A DNA stretch of 53,857 nucleotides from Lysobacteraceae bacterium (GTDB lineage: Bacteria; Pseudomonadota; Gammaproteobacteria; Xanthomonadales; Xanthomonadaceae): positions 1 to 53,857 of the forward strand of contig JAGWUF010000013.1 of assembly GCA_028868545.1 (NCBI GenBank), in the 5' to 3' direction. Position 1 is the first letter of the stretch. The number at the start of each line of letters is the position of its first letter. The notes under the pieces are model-generated. The model was not told the DNA's origin, ran no database searches, and saw nothing but the letters and a program-made list of their open reading frames with translations. Below, piece after piece: positions 1 through 11,960 of this stretch. Position numbers and translations under genes: made by a program.

Positions 1-237
1 GGCGTGGTAGATCGGGCTGGGCCGGCCAACGTAATGGGTAAGATCTTTGTAAAACGCGGCGATGAAGCTTGGATCTACCCGCGCGGCGTCATACGCGGCA
101 GCCAGCTCTTGCAGCGGGCCAATCAAGGTTTCCGCGACAAAACGGCCGCCGTGGCGACCAAAATGCCCATTGGCATCGGGGTAGGCATGAAAGTCGATGG
201 CCGCGCTGGCATCGGCGGTTGGATGGGGCGTAGTCAC
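1..237 (-). CDS. trpB: Tryptophan synthase beta chain, N-terminal 79 codons (cut by window edge)
   Basis: TrpB joins indole (channelled from TrpA) to L-serine in a PLP-dependent reaction to make tryptophan. The 79 codons present read from a GTG at 237-235 and contain the typical amino-terminal segments [19 protein letters not shown] and [12 protein letters not shown] is chosen because it lies 7 bases after a GGAGA ribosome-binding site and gives the expected length before the conserved DFHAYPD segment. The PLP lysine lies beyond position 1, outside the window. The gene runs the same way as trpF, with about 200 bases between them. Confidence 0.93.
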   Translation of the reverse strand, partial: MTTPHPTADASAAIDFHAYPDANGHFGRHGGRFVAETLIGPLQELAAAYDAARVDPSFIAAFYKDLTHYVGRPSPIYHA

Positions 238-438
238 GCGAAAGTCTCCGGAAATACCTGTGCGCCTGTGGCGAATGTCGCCTGCGCGAATAATGCTGGA
301 AGTCGAAAGCCGGTTCCGTTGGCAACAGGAAACTGGTGGACTTATCTCACCGCTGCCGCAGGCACGCGCCGCCAACGCCGCAAAGAGCGTCCAAACGGGG
401 CAGCAGGTCGAAACGATGAATTCATGAGTGTGTATAGC

Positions 439-1092
439 CTAACCGATCGCCGCCTGATGTGCGGCATCCTCGGCGCGCACTGCCGCCACAAACCGGCGCA
501 TCGCGGCAGCATCCTTTTGCCCCGGCGCGACTTCAATACCACTGGCAATATCCACCCCCCACGGCTGCGCCGTGCGCAATGCCTGCGCCACATTGCAGGC
601 GTTCAGACCCCCCGCCAACAAAATGGGGGTCTGTTGATCACGTGGCAACCTTGACCAGTCAAAGCGCTTGCCACTACCGCCCTGCTCGCCTGCACCATGA
701 CCATCCAGCACAAAGCCTGACGCACCGGGAAACGCCGCCATGGCGGGCAGCGGATCGGCCGTATCGCCCATCGCGATTGCCTTGAAATACGGCAGCCCGA
801 AGCTGGCGCAAAACTCCGCCTCCTCGTCGCCATGGAATTGCAGCAAATCCGGTTGCGTGCGGGCGATTATGGCGTCGATATCGTGGCGTGCGTTGTTCAT
901 CAACAAGGCCACCACCCGCGTACTTGGCGGCACCAATACACGCAGGTCGGCAGCCTGCGTCAGCGCCAGCTTGCGTGGACTGCGTGTGGCAAAAATCAGG
1001 CCAATGAAATCCACCTGCAAAGCCACCGCCAACTGCACATCCTCGCTACGCGTCATGCCGCATAACTTGATGCGCGTCGCCCTATCTGTCAC
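439..1092 (-). CDS. trpF: Phosphoribosylanthranilate isomerase
   Basis: TrpF catalyses the Amadori rearrangement of phosphoribosylanthranilate to CdRP, the third step from chorismate to tryptophan. The 217-residue product is normal for the family, a single TIM barrel. KLCGMTR near the start carries the catalytic cysteine (about residue 11), GFVLDG the general-acid aspartate, and ILLAGGLN plus GVDIASGIE form the phosphate-binding end. The frame stays open upstream, but the GTG at 1092-1090 is the likely start: it overlaps the truA stop in a GTGA arrangement, which suggests translational coupling. Confidence 0.95.
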   Translation of the reverse strand: MTDRATRIKLCGMTRSEDVQLAVALQVDFIGLIFATRSPRKLALTQAADLRVLVPPSTRVVALLMNNARHDIDAIIARTQPDLLQFHGDEEAEFCASFGLPYFKAIAMGDTADPLPAMAAFPGASGFVLDGHGAGEQGGSGKRFDWSRLPRDQQTPILLAGGLNACNVAQALRTAQPWGVDIASGIEVAPGQKDAAAMRRFVAAVRAEDAAHQAAIG

Positions 1093-1874
1093 AGCGTAAC
1101 CTCGGCTGGCAGCCGGCATTCGACGGGGTATTTCGGCCCAAGAAACAACAGCCCCGCGGATGGCGCGGTGGGACCGGCCACGGTGCGATTGCGGCCCGCC
1201 AACAATTGTGCGATCCACTCCGGCGCACGCTCGCCGCGCCCAACTACCAACAGTGATCCCACGAAATTGCGCACCATGTGGTGCAAGAACGCGTTGGCTT
1301 GCACGTCCACCACCACTTCATCACCACTACGCTGCACCTGGATGGTGTGCACATTGCGGCGTGCATGACTGGCTTGGCATTGCGCGCTACGGAACGCGGA
1401 AAAATCCTGTTCACCCAGCAATGCCTGCGCCGCCGCATGCATGGCTGCTGCATCCAGCGGCATGCGTTCCCAGCTCAAATACTGGCGCTGCAAGCCGGGC
1501 CGCACCGCCCGGTTGAGAATGCGATAGCGATAACTGCGCGCGCACGCCGAAAAACGCGCGCTGAAATCGTCGGCCACCGGTACACACCAACGCACCGCCA
1601 TCGTCGGTGGCAGGTTGGTGGTAGCGCCCAAAACCCAGCCACGACTATCCCGCAACGCTTCGGTATCAAAATGCACCACTTGGCATTGCCCGTGCACACC
1701 TGCATCGGTGCGGCCTGCGCACACGGTATCAATCGGCGCACCAGCGACCCGCGACAGCGCGATCTCCAGCGCTGTTTGCAGGCTGCCATCGGGCACCAGG
1801 GTGCCGGCAGCAGTCAGCCGCTGCCAGCCAGAAAAGCCGCTGCCGTCGTATTCGATACCAAGAGCAAGGCGCAT
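1089..1874 (-). CDS. truA: tRNA pseudouridine(38-40) synthase TruA
   Basis: TruA makes pseudouridine at positions 38-40 of the tRNA anticodon arm. The protein has 261 residues, the usual size. The catalytic motif GRTDAGVHG places the nucleophilic aspartate at residue 57, and the N-terminus [16 protein letters not shown] is typical. HHMVRNFVG near the C-terminus is the conserved RNA-binding stretch. The gene sits between fimV and trpF, a common order in gamma-proteobacteria, and its stop overlaps the trpF start by 4 bases. Confidence 0.96.
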   Translation of the reverse strand: MRLALGIEYDGSGFSGWQRLTAAGTLVPDGSLQTALEIALSRVAGAPIDTVCAGRTDAGVHGQCQVVHFDTEALRDSRGWVLGATTNLPPTMAVRWCVPVADDFSARFSACARSYRYRILNRAVRPGLQRQYLSWERMPLDAAAMHAAAQALLGEQDFSAFRSAQCQASHARRNVHTIQVQRSGDEVVVDVQANAFLHHMVRNFVGSLLVVGRGERAPEWIAQLLAGRNRTVAGPTAPSAGLLFLGPKYPVECRLPAEVTL

Positions 1875-1891
1875 TGCGTTTGTGGCAACCC

Positions 1892-4027
1892 TCAGCCCAT
1901 CAACTTGCTCAGCATGCGGCCCGCTTTCTCGCTGGCAGCATCATCCTCGTCGTTCAACAACTCGGCCAGGATCTGCTGCGCCGAAGTTTTATCGCCCATA
2001 TCGAGGAACGCGTCCACTAGCTTGAAGCGCTGCTCGATGCTGGCATGTGCTGGCGCTGCTTCAGTTGTCGCTGCGGCTGGCGCAGCGACCGGATTGGATT
2101 GCACAGCGGCTTGAGCGTCCGCTGCAGGTGCGGCAGGCTCCGGCTCGGGCTCGGCCTTGACCCAGCCCGAATGCCACGCGGGTGTGTCGGTGCGTGCCGG
2201 CGTCGGCGCTGTACTCCCAACTTCAGCCGCTTGCACAGCGTCGCCGGCGATCGGCTTGAAGATGGGCTCTGCCGCAGTCTCCGCCGTGTCCTCAGGTGTC
2301 GTCATTGCCACCATGCTGGCCGCCAGCGCTTCGCTGTCAAACACACTGCGGCGCACCGGAGTGGCAGCAGGCTTGCGGCGGCCTGCCAATAGCCAAGCCA
2401 ACAGCGCCAGTGCAGCAAAACCGACCCCGCCCCAGACATAGGGCATTGCCTTGTGCTTGGGCGCATCAGGTGCAGGCGCGGGTTGTTGGCTCGTGGTGGT
2501 TGCGGCTACTGGCGCTGCGGTTTGCGGCTTGGCCGGTGTTTGTGCCTGCGCTTGTGCTTGGGCTTGTGCCTGGTTGGCTTGTGCCAGGTGCGCCTGTGCA
2601 GTGGCCAATTCCGTGTCTTTCAGCGCGATGAGCTTTTGCTGCTCGTCCTTGAGTTTTTCGAGCGAAGCCACGCGCTCTTTCAACTCGCCAATTTCGGCCG
2701 TTTTTGCGGCGATATCTTCGTCACGCTGACGCAATTCTTGTTGCAACATGCTGCCCTTCCCGCCGGCGTCGGTGCCGGACTTCATACCTGTGGCCTTGCC
2801 CGGCCCCGTGGGTGGCACGATTTGCAACCGCGCTTCGTTTCGACGCTGTAGTTTGGCCTGCGCGTGTTCTGGCGCAGGTGGATTGGCCGCCGTTGCGGGT
2901 TTGCTGGACGCAGCGGGTTTGCGCGAGACGGTTGCAACGTTCTTGGTAACAGACGTGTGCGCCGGCGCTTGCTTGGGTTCGGTGGCATCTGCTGTAGCGG
3001 CGCTATCAGCAGGCTTACGGGTGGGCTCCGCCTGCGTCGCAACGGTCTCCTCTGACAGCCGCACCGCATGACGTGCCTGCTGCCACTGCTGCATCTGCTG
3101 GCGTACCACCTGAGTGGCCTCGTCGGCATCGATCTTGGCGACATCGTCATGCCCGGGGACACGCAAAATCGCCCCACTGCGCAGGCGATTCACGTCATCA
3201 CCCAGGAATGCCTCTGGGTTTGCGCGCAACAGCGCCAACATCGACTGGTCAAGGCTAAATGCAGATCGCAAACCAACCGCACCAACAATTTTCGACAGGG
3301 TTTCACCGCGCTTGACCGGGCCATACTGCGCCTCTGTCGGCGCACTGGCTGCTGCCACTGGTGCTGCTGGTGGAGGCACCGGTGTTGGCGGTACAGGTAT
3401 CGATGCTGGAACTGGTGCGATGTTTGCGGTTGGCGCAGGCAAGGGCTCTGGCGGGGACGCAGCAGGAACAGGTTGGGCGGGTGCCGTGCTTGCCTGGGTT
3501 GCAGCAGCAACTGGCGCAGGGGCCGCCGCTGGGGCAAGCGGGGCCGGCAACGCAGGTTGCGGGCGTTGCACCAAATTCGCCGCCGGGGCCTGCGGCAACT
3601 GCACTGACGGCTGCACTCCGGCAGCAGCGGTGTCGGGGGTATCTACCAAAGCCGAATATTCGCGCACCAGCCGGCCGGTGCCCCAATCGACTTCAACCAG
3701 GAAATTGAGCGCGCCTTGATCCACCGGCTTGAGCGTGGTGACGCGAATCACCGGGCGCCCCTTGCTATCGCTGCCTAAGCTGAACTGCAAATCTGCAGCC
3801 GCCCCGCTGGGAGGCGACAGCCCGATACGGCGAAACGTCTCCGGAGAGGCCAGCCGTGCTTGCAGCGCAGCCAGCTCGCCTGGGGTGGTGGAGATGATGG
3901 GAATTTCTGCTACTAACGGTTGATTACGCTTGCTCTTGACCTGAATTTGGCCCAGCCCAAGTGCCCAGCTATTTCCCGCCGCCAGTAACAACGCGGTCAT
4001 CACCGCTGTGCGCAATGCTCGATTCAC
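1892..4027 (-). CDS. fimV: FimV-like pilus assembly / polar hub protein
   Basis: FimV is an inner-membrane, peptidoglycan-binding polar protein needed for type IV pilus assembly and twitching in Pseudomonas and Xanthomonas. The 711-residue product has a signal peptide ending near [12 protein letters not shown], a periplasmic FimV N-terminal domain, a Pro/Ala-rich linker, a LysM-type segment ([13 protein letters not shown] to ILRVP), a coiled coil rich in Gln/Glu, one membrane helix ([20 protein letters not shown]), an acidic cytoplasmic part and the C-terminal FimV tail ending in [10 protein letters not shown]. It is shorter than Pseudomonas FimV (about 900). The GTG at 4027 follows GGAGAGC; the longer frame to 4099 would run into asd. 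Confidence 0.88.
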   Translation of the reverse strand: MNRALRTAVMTALLLAAGNSWALGLGQIQVKSKRNQPLVAEIPIISTTPGELAALQARLASPETFRRIGLSPPSGAAADLQFSLGSDSKGRPVIRVTTLKPVDQGALNFLVEVDWGTGRLVREYSALVDTPDTAAAGVQPSVQLPQAPAANLVQRPQPALPAPLAPAAAPAPVAAATQASTAPAQPVPAASPPEPLPAPTANIAPVPASIPVPPTPVPPPAAPVAAASAPTEAQYGPVKRGETLSKIVGAVGLRSAFSLDQSMLALLRANPEAFLGDDVNRLRSGAILRVPGHDDVAKIDADEATQVVRQQMQQWQQARHAVRLSEETVATQAEPTRKPADSAATADATEPKQAPAHTSVTKNVATVSRKPAASSKPATAANPPAPEHAQAKLQRRNEARLQIVPPTGPGKATGMKSGTDAGGKGSMLQQELRQRDEDIAAKTAEIGELKERVASLEKLKDEQQKLIALKDTELATAQAHLAQANQAQAQAQAQAQTPAKPQTAAPVAATTTSQQPAPAPDAPKHKAMPYVWGGVGFAALALLAWLLAGRRKPAATPVRRSVFDSEALAASMVAMTTPEDTAETAAEPIFKPIAGDAVQAAEVGSTAPTPARTDTPAWHSGWVKAEPEPEPAAPAADAQAAVQSNPVAAPAAATTEAAPAHASIEQRFKLVDAFLDMGDKTSAQQILAELLNDEDDAASEKAGRMLSKLMG

Positions 4028-4061
4028 ACGCTCTCCATCCCCGCTAGTAGGCGTTGCGACT

Positions 4062-5102
4062 CTAGCCCCCAGTGGCCTTCGGCGGCAAGCCTTCTGCAAC
4101 TAATAGTTCGGCAATCTGCACCGCATTGAGCGCCGCACCCTTGCGTATGTTGTCGGCCACCACCCACAAATTGAGCCCGCGCGGGTGCGAAAAATCCTCA
4201 CGGATGCGGCCCACAAACACCGGATCCTTGCCGGAGGCATGGGTGACGGGGGTTGGGTAGCCGCCGGCCTTGTGCTCATCCACCACTTCCACCCCTGCCG
4301 CCTTGCCCAGCAGCGCACGCGCCTGCTCGACCGTGATTTTGTGCTTGGTTTCGATATTCACCGCTTCGGAATGCCCGAAGAACACCGGCACGCGCACTGC
4401 GGTGGGGTTCACCTGGATCGTGCTGTCCCCCAGGATTTTCTGGGTTTCCCACACCAACTTCATTTCTTCCTTGGTGTAGCCGTTGGGCTGGAATTCGTCG
4501 ATATGCGGAATCAGATTGAAGGCGATCTGCACCGGAAACTTTTTCGGTTCGATGTCCTGAAAACTGAGGAGCTCGGCGGTTTGCCTGCCCAACTCTTCCA
4601 TCGCGCTGCGGCCGCCGCCGGACACCGACTGATAGGTCGCCACATTGACGCGCTCGATGCCGTATTCGCGATGGATCGGTGCCAGCACCGGCATCAGTTG
4701 CATAGTGGAGCAATTGGGATTGGCAATAATGCCGCGCGGGCGGTTTTTTGCTGCGTCAGGATTGACTTCACTCACCACCAGCGGCACATCATCGTCGTAG
4801 CGGAAGGTGGAAGAATTGTCGATCACCACCGCGCCGGCTGCGGCGAATTTCGGTGCGTATTCCTTGCTGGTCGCGCCACCAGCCGAGAACAGTGCGATAT
4901 CGACACTGGACGGGTCGAAGTTGGCCAAGTCCTGCACCAGTACCTCGTCATCACCAAAATCGATATGGCTGCCGGCAGAACGTTCGCTGGCCAATGCCAC
5001 CAATTCGCTGATCGGGAACTTGCGTTCGGCCAGGATCGACAACATGACCTCACCCACGGCGCCAGTGGCACCCACCACCGCGACCTTGTACTTGTTGCTC
5101 AT
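4062..5102 (-). CDS. asd: Aspartate-semialdehyde dehydrogenase
   Basis: Asd reduces aspartyl-4-phosphate to aspartate semialdehyde with NADPH, the shared step to lysine/DAP, threonine and methionine. The 346 residues begin with the Rossmann motif VAVVGATGAVGEVML. The catalytic cysteine is C131 in NPNCSTMQ, and SGGGRSAMEEL and VRVPVFFGHSEAVNIET are family segments. The gene lies 34 bases upstream of the fimV start and 123 bases downstream of aroC; the aroC-asd gap holds a 7-bp hairpin near 5130-5146 with no U-tract. Its upstream partner aspartokinase is encoded elsewhere in this window as the lysC-lysA fusion. Confidence 0.97.
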   Translation of the reverse strand: MSNKYKVAVVGATGAVGEVMLSILAERKFPISELVALASERSAGSHIDFGDDEVLVQDLANFDPSSVDIALFSAGGATSKEYAPKFAAAGAVVIDNSSTFRYDDDVPLVVSEVNPDAAKNRPRGIIANPNCSTMQLMPVLAPIHREYGIERVNVATYQSVSGGGRSAMEELGRQTAELLSFQDIEPKKFPVQIAFNLIPHIDEFQPNGYTKEEMKLVWETQKILGDSTIQVNPTAVRVPVFFGHSEAVNIETKHKITVEQARALLGKAAGVEVVDEHKAGGYPTPVTHASGKDPVFVGRIREDFSHPRGLNLWVVADNIRKGAALNAVQIAELLVAEGLPPKATGG

Positions 5103-5225
5103 GACTATTTGCCTTTGAAATTTTGAATGCGGCGCAGCCTGCGCCGACAGAAGGAAACCAATCTCGTGTGCGGTATTGCCTGCGGCGCGTCGCTGCCCGT
5201 GGGGGGCTAAGCCGGCGGCGCGCCG

Positions 5226-6335
5226 CTATCGTTTCGCGCCGGTAATGTTGATGTTGCCGGCAATGCGCGGGGACATCTCACCCACGTCGCCACACTGCGC
5301 ACGATGACGCAACGCTTGATCCATCAGCACCAGCGCCAGCATCGCCTCGCAAATAGGGGTTGCGCGGATGCCGACGCAGGGGTCGTGGCGGCCGGTGGTG
5401 ACCACATCCACCACGTTGCCGTCCACGTCCAGCCCTTGCACCGGCAGCCGCAAGCTGGACGTGGGTTTGAAGGCCACCGATACCGAAATCTGTTGCCCGG
5501 TGGAAATACCGCCGAGGATGCCGCCGGCATGGTTGCTCAGGAAGCCATCCGGCGTCATCACATCGCGGTGCACGCTGCCCAATTGCGCCACCGAAGCAAA
5601 ACCATCGCCGATCTCCACGCCCTTGACCGCGTTGATCGACATCATCGCCGCTGCCAGCTCACCGTCCAACTTGCCGTAGATCGGCTCGCCCCAGCCAGGC
5701 GGCACGCCATCGGCCACCGCCATGACCTTCGCGCCGACCGAATCGCCGGACTTGCGCAGCGCGTCCATGTAGCTTTCCAGCTCGGCCACCTGCTCTGCGC
5801 AAGGCCAGAAGAACGGATTGCCTTCCACCGCGCTCCAGTCGTGCAAACGTGGCACGACATCGCCGATCTGGGTCATGCAGCCGCGCACCGTGACGCCGCG
5901 CTGCGCCAGCCACTTCTTGGCGATGACCGCGGCGGCCACGCGCATCGTCGTCTCGCGCGCGCTAGAACGCCCGCCGCCGCGCGGATCGCGGGTGCCGTAC
6001 TTCTGCCAATAGCTGTAGTCGGCATGGCCGGGGCGGAACTGCGCGGCGATCTTCGCGTAGTCCTTGCTGCGCTGGTCGGTGTTGCGAATCAGCAGCGCGA
6101 TCGGCGTGCCGGTGGTGACGCCTTCATACACGCCGCTGAGGATTTCGACCTCGTCCGCTTCGTGCCGCGCCGAGGTATGGCGGGTCTTGCCGGTGGCACG
6201 GCGTGCGAGGTCATGCGCGAAGTCTTCCGGCGCGATGGCGATGCCGGGCGGACAGCCGTCGAGGACGCAGCCGATGGCCGGCCCATGCGACTCGCCAAAA
6301 GTGGTGACGCGCAGCAGATGGCCGAAGGTGTTCAA
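5226..6335 (-). CDS. aroC: Chorismate synthase
   Basis: AroC eliminates phosphate from EPSP to give chorismate, using reduced FMN, the last shikimate step. The 369-residue protein shows the family signatures [27 protein letters not shown] and the C-terminal TGRHDPCVG. The start is a TTG at 6335: the frame closes at a TAG 27-29 bases upstream with no ATG or GTG between, and TTG gives the conserved [18 protein letters not shown]-terminus. No strong ribosome-binding site precedes it. The gene is first in a run with asd, fimV, truA, trpF and trpB. Confidence 0.95.
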   Translation of the reverse strand: MNTFGHLLRVTTFGESHGPAIGCVLDGCPPGIAIAPEDFAHDLARRATGKTRHTSARHEADEVEILSGVYEGVTTGTPIALLIRNTDQRSKDYAKIAAQFRPGHADYSYWQKYGTRDPRGGGRSSARETTMRVAAAVIAKKWLAQRGVTVRGCMTQIGDVVPRLHDWSAVEGNPFFWPCAEQVAELESYMDALRKSGDSVGAKVMAVADGVPPGWGEPIYGKLDGELAAAMMSINAVKGVEIGDGFASVAQLGSVHRDVMTPDGFLSNHAGGILGGISTGQQISVSVAFKPTSSLRLPVQGLDVDGNVVDVVTTGRHDPCVGIRATPICEAMLALVLMDQALRHRAQCGDVGEMSPRIAGNINITGAKR

Positions 6336-6454
6336 GGGCTGATCCGTGACCCCGATGGGGACGATGAAAACGGGCTAACGGCGGAAAGATGCCGCATTGC
6401 AGCAAATGTAACAGCATTGAAATGCTGCAGCGCAAATCTTCGGTCTTTGTGCCA

Positions 6455-6493
6455 TAAAAAAACCGGATGCCCAATGTGAATTGGACATCCGGT
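6455..6493 (-). terminator. Rho-independent terminator after tRNA-Val
   Basis: Read on the minus strand, a 13-bp stem (ACCGGATG plus CCAA arms with one G-U pair, arms 6481-6493 and 6462-6474) with a 6-base loop is followed by seven T residues. It lies 20 bases downstream of the tRNA-Val 3' end and before aroC, so it should end the tRNA transcript. Confidence 0.85.
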
Positions 6494-6513
6494 CTGGATC
6501 ACGACTACACATC

Positions 6514-6588
6514 TGGTGGGCACTGAGGGGATCGAACCCCCGACCCGCTCCGTGTAAAGGAGCCGCTCTACCGCTGAGCTAAGTGCCC
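6514..6588 (-). tRNA. tRNA-Val (anticodon TAC)
   Basis: A full cloverleaf reads on the minus strand: acceptor GGGCACT pairs with AGTGCCC, the anticodon arm GCTCC-TTTACAC-GGAGC gives anticodon TAC, and the T arm contains GGTTCGATCC. The CCA end is encoded. A possible promoter lies 9 bases upstream and a strong terminator follows. Confidence 0.95.
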
Positions 6589-6597
6589 GGAGCCGAC

Positions 6598-6626
6598 ATT
6601 ATCGCAGGCCAGTGCGCGCAGCGAAA
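6598..6626 (-). promoter_or_regulatory. Possible sigma-70 promoter for tRNA-Val
   Basis: On the minus strand TTTCGC (6626-6621) is followed after 17 bases by GATAAT (6603-6598), a five-of-six match to the -10 element, with the tRNA starting 9 bases later. The -35 match is poor, so the call rests mainly on the -10 box and spacing. Confidence 0.4.
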
Positions 6627-6636
6627 CCACCAAAAT

Positions 6637-6667
6637 GCAAAAGCCCGGCATTTAGCCGGGCTTTTGC
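6637..6667 (-). terminator. Terminator hairpin after hup
   Basis: A perfect 13-bp stem (GCAAAAGCCCGGC and its complement) with a 5-base loop lies 20 bases past the hup stop codon. The stem's own A/T run gives TTTT at its 3' side on both strands, so it can work bidirectionally. It separates hup from tRNA-Val. Confidence 0.85.
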
Positions 6668-6687
6668 GCGAAAACTTTGCGCTGCGA

Positions 6688-6960
6688 TCAGTTGACCGCG
6701 TCCTTCAATGCCTTGCCTGCCTTGAACGCGGGGTTCTTGGAGGCCTTGATCTTGATGGTGTCGCCAGTACGCGGGTTGCGGCCGGTGCGGGCGCCGCGCT
6801 TGCGAACCGAGAAGGTACCGAAGCCCACGAGGGTCACGGTGTCGCCCTTCTTCAGGGCCTTGGTGACGGCGGCGATCATCGCATCGACGGCGCGGCCGGC
6901 ATCGGCCTTGGTCAGTTCGGCGCCGTCGGCCACGGCTTCGATGAAATCGGCTTTGTTCAT
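6688..6960 (-). CDS. hup: DNA-binding protein HU
   Basis: HU is a small nucleoid protein that binds and bends DNA without sequence specificity as a dimer. The 90-residue protein starts [14 protein letters not shown] and carries the signature region [18 protein letters not shown] with the DNA-binding beta arm, followed by [21 protein letters not shown]. The frame is open further upstream, but this start gives the invariant HU N-terminus. It lies downstream of lon, as in many gamma-proteobacteria, with its own promoter about 125 bases upstream and a terminator directly downstream. Confidence 0.96.
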   Translation of the reverse strand: MNKADFIEAVADGAELTKADAGRAVDAMIAAVTKALKKGDTVTLVGFGTFSVRKRGARTGRNPRTGDTIKIKASKNPAFKAGKALKDAVN

Positions 6961-7083
6961 TGGTGTGTTGACTCCGTTGCGGGTAGTGATGCGAAGAATC
7001 GATTGGCCGGTGACAACGGCGCTCCCCTGCCCCTGTCCCGGATTTGCCGCAGCGCACCCGAGGGTGCGTCGCGGTTGCCCAAC

Positions 7084-7112
7084 TTTATACCAGCGCCATT
7101 TCCCGCGTGCAA
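7084..7112 (-). promoter_or_regulatory. Sigma-70 promoter of hup
   Basis: On the minus strand TTGCAC (7112-7107), exactly 17 bases, then TATAAA (7089-7084). Transcription would start near 7077, leaving a leader of about 115 bases before the hup ATG. That leader includes a GCACCC/GGGTGC hairpin near 7050-7065. Confidence 0.65.
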
Positions 7113-7178
7113 CACGAAAACAAGCTCTGGCGCGGCTTTCAGCGACTCCAATGGGAAACCGCCGGTTTCCACACGCAT

Positions 7179-9656
<2,478 letters not shown>

Positions 9657-9704
9657 GCGGGGTCTCCAAAGGCGGGCGCCGCGTCCGCTGCGCCTGCTTC
9701 GTTT

Positions 9705-9731
9705 ATGGGGCTGCCACGGCGAGGTTGCAAG
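9705..9731 (-). promoter_or_regulatory. Heat-shock (sigma-32) type promoter of lon
   Basis: On the minus strand CTTGCAA (9731-9725), 14 bases, then CCCCATA (9710-9704). The sigma-32 consensus is CTTGAAA, 11-16 bases, CCCCATNT, so only one -35 base and the last -10 base differ. It sits about 50 bases upstream of the lon ATG, and lon is a classic heat-shock gene. Confidence 0.68.
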
Positions 9732-9791
9732 CGTTTTCGCAACAACCCGGAAAGCGCAATGGAATCAAGCCGTTGCCAAGCCCCGAATGCA

Positions 9792-9817
9792 GACAAGCCG
9801 CCCGGAGGCGGCTTGTC
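9792..9817 (-). terminator. Possible terminator hairpin after clpX
   Basis: A perfect 11-bp stem GACAAGCCGCC with a 4-base loop lies 24 bases past the clpX stop. No U-tract follows, so it may be a weak or processing hairpin rather than an efficient terminator. Together with the separate lon promoter it suggests clpX and lon are partly separate units. Confidence 0.5.
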
Positions 9818-9840
9818 GTCCCTACCCGCAGCGCTGCTGC

Positions 9841-11124
9841 TCAATCTGCGGCAGCCACCTTGGGCGGTGCGCTCTGGTAGATCAGGTACGGCTCGGACTT
9901 GTGCTCGATCACCGACTCGTCGACCACCACCTTGCTCACGTTTTCCAGCGACGGCAGCTCGTACATGGTGTCCAGCAGTACCGACTCGACGATGGTGCGC
10001 AAGCCGCGCGCACCGGTCTTGCGCTTGATCGCCTGCTTGGCGATCGCCGCCAGCGCGTCGGGGCGGATTTCCAGCTCCACGCCTTCCATCTCGAACAGCT
10101 TCCTGAACTGCTTGGTGATGGCGTTCTTGGGCTCGGTCAGGATCTTGACCAGCGCCGCCTCGTCCAGCTCTTCCAGGGTGGCGACCACCGGCAGGCGGCC
10201 GACGAACTCGGGGATCAGGCCGTACTTGATCAGATCCTCCGGTTCGACCCGCGCCAGCACCTGGCCGATGTCGGCCTTGCGCTCGGCGCTCTTGACCTTG
10301 GCACCGAAGCCGATCCCGCCGGATTCGGTGGAGCGCTGCTGGATCACCTTGTCCAGACCGGCAAACGCGCCACCGACGATGAACAGGATGTTCTTGGTGT
10401 CCACCTGCAGGAATTCCTGCTGCGGGTGCTTGCGGCCACCCTGCGGCGGCACGCTGGCAAGGGTGCCTTCGATCAGCTTCAGCAGTGCCTGCTGCACACC
10501 TTCGCCGGACACGTCGCGGGTGATCGACGGGTTCTCGGACTTGCGACTGATCTTGTCGATCTCGTCGATGTAGACGATGCCGTGCTGCGCCTTCTCGACG
10601 TCATAGTCGCACTTCTGCAGCAGCTTCTGGATGATGTTTTCCACGTCCTCGCCGACGTAGCCGGCTTCGGTCAGCGTGGTCGCATCGGCCATCGTGAACG
10701 GCACGTTGAGCATGCGCGCCAGCGTTTCCGCCAGCAGCGTCTTGCCCGAGCCGGTCGGGCCGACCAGCAGGATGTTGGACTTGGCCAGCTCGATGTCGTC
10801 CGACTTCTGCCGGCTCTCGATGCGCTTGTAGTGGTTGTAGACGGCCACCGCCAGCGTCTTCTTCGCCCGCTGCTGGCCGATCACGTACTGATCCAGCACT
10901 TCCAGGATCTCGCGCGGCTTGGGCAGCGAGCTGCGGCTGGACTGCGCCTTCTCCTCGAGTTCCTCGCGGATGATGTCGTTGCAGAGCTCCACGCACTCGT
11001 CGCAGATGAACACGCTGGGCCCGGCGATCAGCTTGCGCACCTCGTGCTGGCTCTTCCCGCAGAAGGAGCAATAGAGGATCTTGCTGTTGTCGCCGGTGTT
11101 GCGTCCCTGACGGTCTTCGCTCAT
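9841..11124 (-). CDS. clpX: ATP-dependent Clp protease ATP-binding subunit ClpX
   Basis: ClpX is the AAA+ unfoldase that feeds tagged or specific substrates into ClpP. The 427-residue protein starts MSEDRQGRN and has the four-cysteine zinc domain ([10 protein letters not shown] and [10 protein letters not shown]), Walker A GPTGSGKT, Walker B YIDEIDKI, and pore and sensor segments including [11 protein letters not shown] and KTGARGLR. The frame is open upstream, but ATG 11124 puts the zinc domain in its usual place, behind a GAGTGGCGA ribosome-binding region. It follows clpP by 138 bases on the same strand. Confidence 0.97.
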   Translation of the reverse strand: MSEDRQGRNTGDNSKILYCSFCGKSQHEVRKLIAGPSVFICDECVELCNDIIREELEEKAQSSRSSLPKPREILEVLDQYVIGQQRAKKTLAVAVYNHYKRIESRQKSDDIELAKSNILLVGPTGSGKTLLAETLARMLNVPFTMADATTLTEAGYVGEDVENIIQKLLQKCDYDVEKAQHGIVYIDEIDKISRKSENPSITRDVSGEGVQQALLKLIEGTLASVPPQGGRKHPQQEFLQVDTKNILFIVGGAFAGLDKVIQQRSTESGGIGFGAKVKSAERKADIGQVLARVEPEDLIKYGLIPEFVGRLPVVATLEELDEAALVKILTEPKNAITKQFRKLFEMEGVELEIRPDALAAIAKQAIKRKTGARGLRTIVESVLLDTMYELPSLENVSKVVVDESVIEHKSEPYLIYQSAPPKVAAAD

Positions 11125-11262
11125 TCGCCACTCACTTGCCGCGCTGATGCGCGTTCGGCCCGAGAATACCATACGCCCCGGTTGGGCCTGACACACCGGG
11201 GCATACCCTGAAAACCACTGCCACAATCATTTCTGACCGCGGCAGCACTGCGTATCGCGGGC

Positions 11263-11886
11263 TCAGTTCGCCTGGATCGATTCGTCCGGACGGCGTGCCA
11301 GCACTTCATCCACCAGTCCGTATTCACGCGCGGCCTGGGCACTCTTGAAGTTGTCGCGGTCGGTATCGCGCGCGATGGTTTCGATCGGCTGGCCGGTGTG
11401 ACGGGCCAGGATCTCGTTCAAGCGCTCGCGCATGGTCAGGATCTCGCGTGCCTGGATGTCGATATCCGCGGCCTGCCCCTGCGCGCCGCCCAGCGGCTGG
11501 TGGATCATCACCCGCGAATTGGGAAGCGCATAACGCTTGCCGGCGGCACCCGCCGCCAGCAGCACCGCACCCATCGAGCAGGCCTGACCCACGCAGATCG
11601 TGCTCACGTCCGGCTTGATGTATTGCATGGTGTCGTAGATCGCCATGCCCGCAGTCACGATCCCACCCGGCGAATTGATGTACAGACTGATGTCCTTCTC
11701 GGGGTTTTCCGCCTCGAGGAACAACATCTGTGCAAGCACCACGTTGGCCACATGGTCATCGATGCCGCCGACCAGGAAAATCACCCGTTCTTTCAACAGC
11801 CGCGAGTAGATGTCGTACGCGCGCTCGCCGCGGCTGGTCTGTTCCACCACCATCGGCACCAGGTTGAGGGCTTTGATCGGATCCAT
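11263..11886 (-). CDS. clpP: ATP-dependent Clp protease proteolytic subunit ClpP
   Basis: ClpP forms the two-ring tetradecameric serine protease chamber used with ClpX or ClpA. The 207-residue form from ATG 11886 begins [31 protein letters not shown] without the leading sequence of the longer frame. The catalytic triad is S104 in [12 protein letters not shown]129 in RVMIHQP and D178 in DTDRDNF. The order tig-clpP-clpX-lon-hup is the standard gamma-proteobacterial quality-control cluster. The gap to tig is 74 bases. Confidence 0.97.
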   Translation of the reverse strand: MDPIKALNLVPMVVEQTSRGERAYDIYSRLLKERVIFLVGGIDDHVANVVLAQMLFLEAENPEKDISLYINSPGGIVTAGMAIYDTMQYIKPDVSTICVGQACSMGAVLLAAGAAGKRYALPNSRVMIHQPLGGAQGQAADIDIQAREILTMRERLNEILARHTGQPIETIARDTDRDNFKSAQAAREYGLVDEVLARRPDESIQAN

Positions 11887-11960
11887 GGGTACTCGCAAGA
11901 AAATGTCATCGATGTCATGCCAGACCGCCGCCGAGGCGGACAGTTCCCGCAAACCGTCAA

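Noticed and set aside
342-425. 27-codon minus-strand frame in the gap between trpF and trpB, a possible leader peptide
   Set aside because: It has no Trp-Trp pair (one Trp only), no paired hairpins for attenuation and no ribosome-binding site. The 200-base gap holds nothing else I can support.
4-654. 216-codon plus-strand frame at the left edge
   Set aside because: It is antisense to trpB and trpF and has no recognised domain or start site.
7154-7170. Inverted repeat GGAAACC/GGTTTCC just after the lon stop as a lon terminator
   Set aside because: The stem has only 7 bp and no U-tract on the minus strand. It may still form, but it does not support a terminator call.
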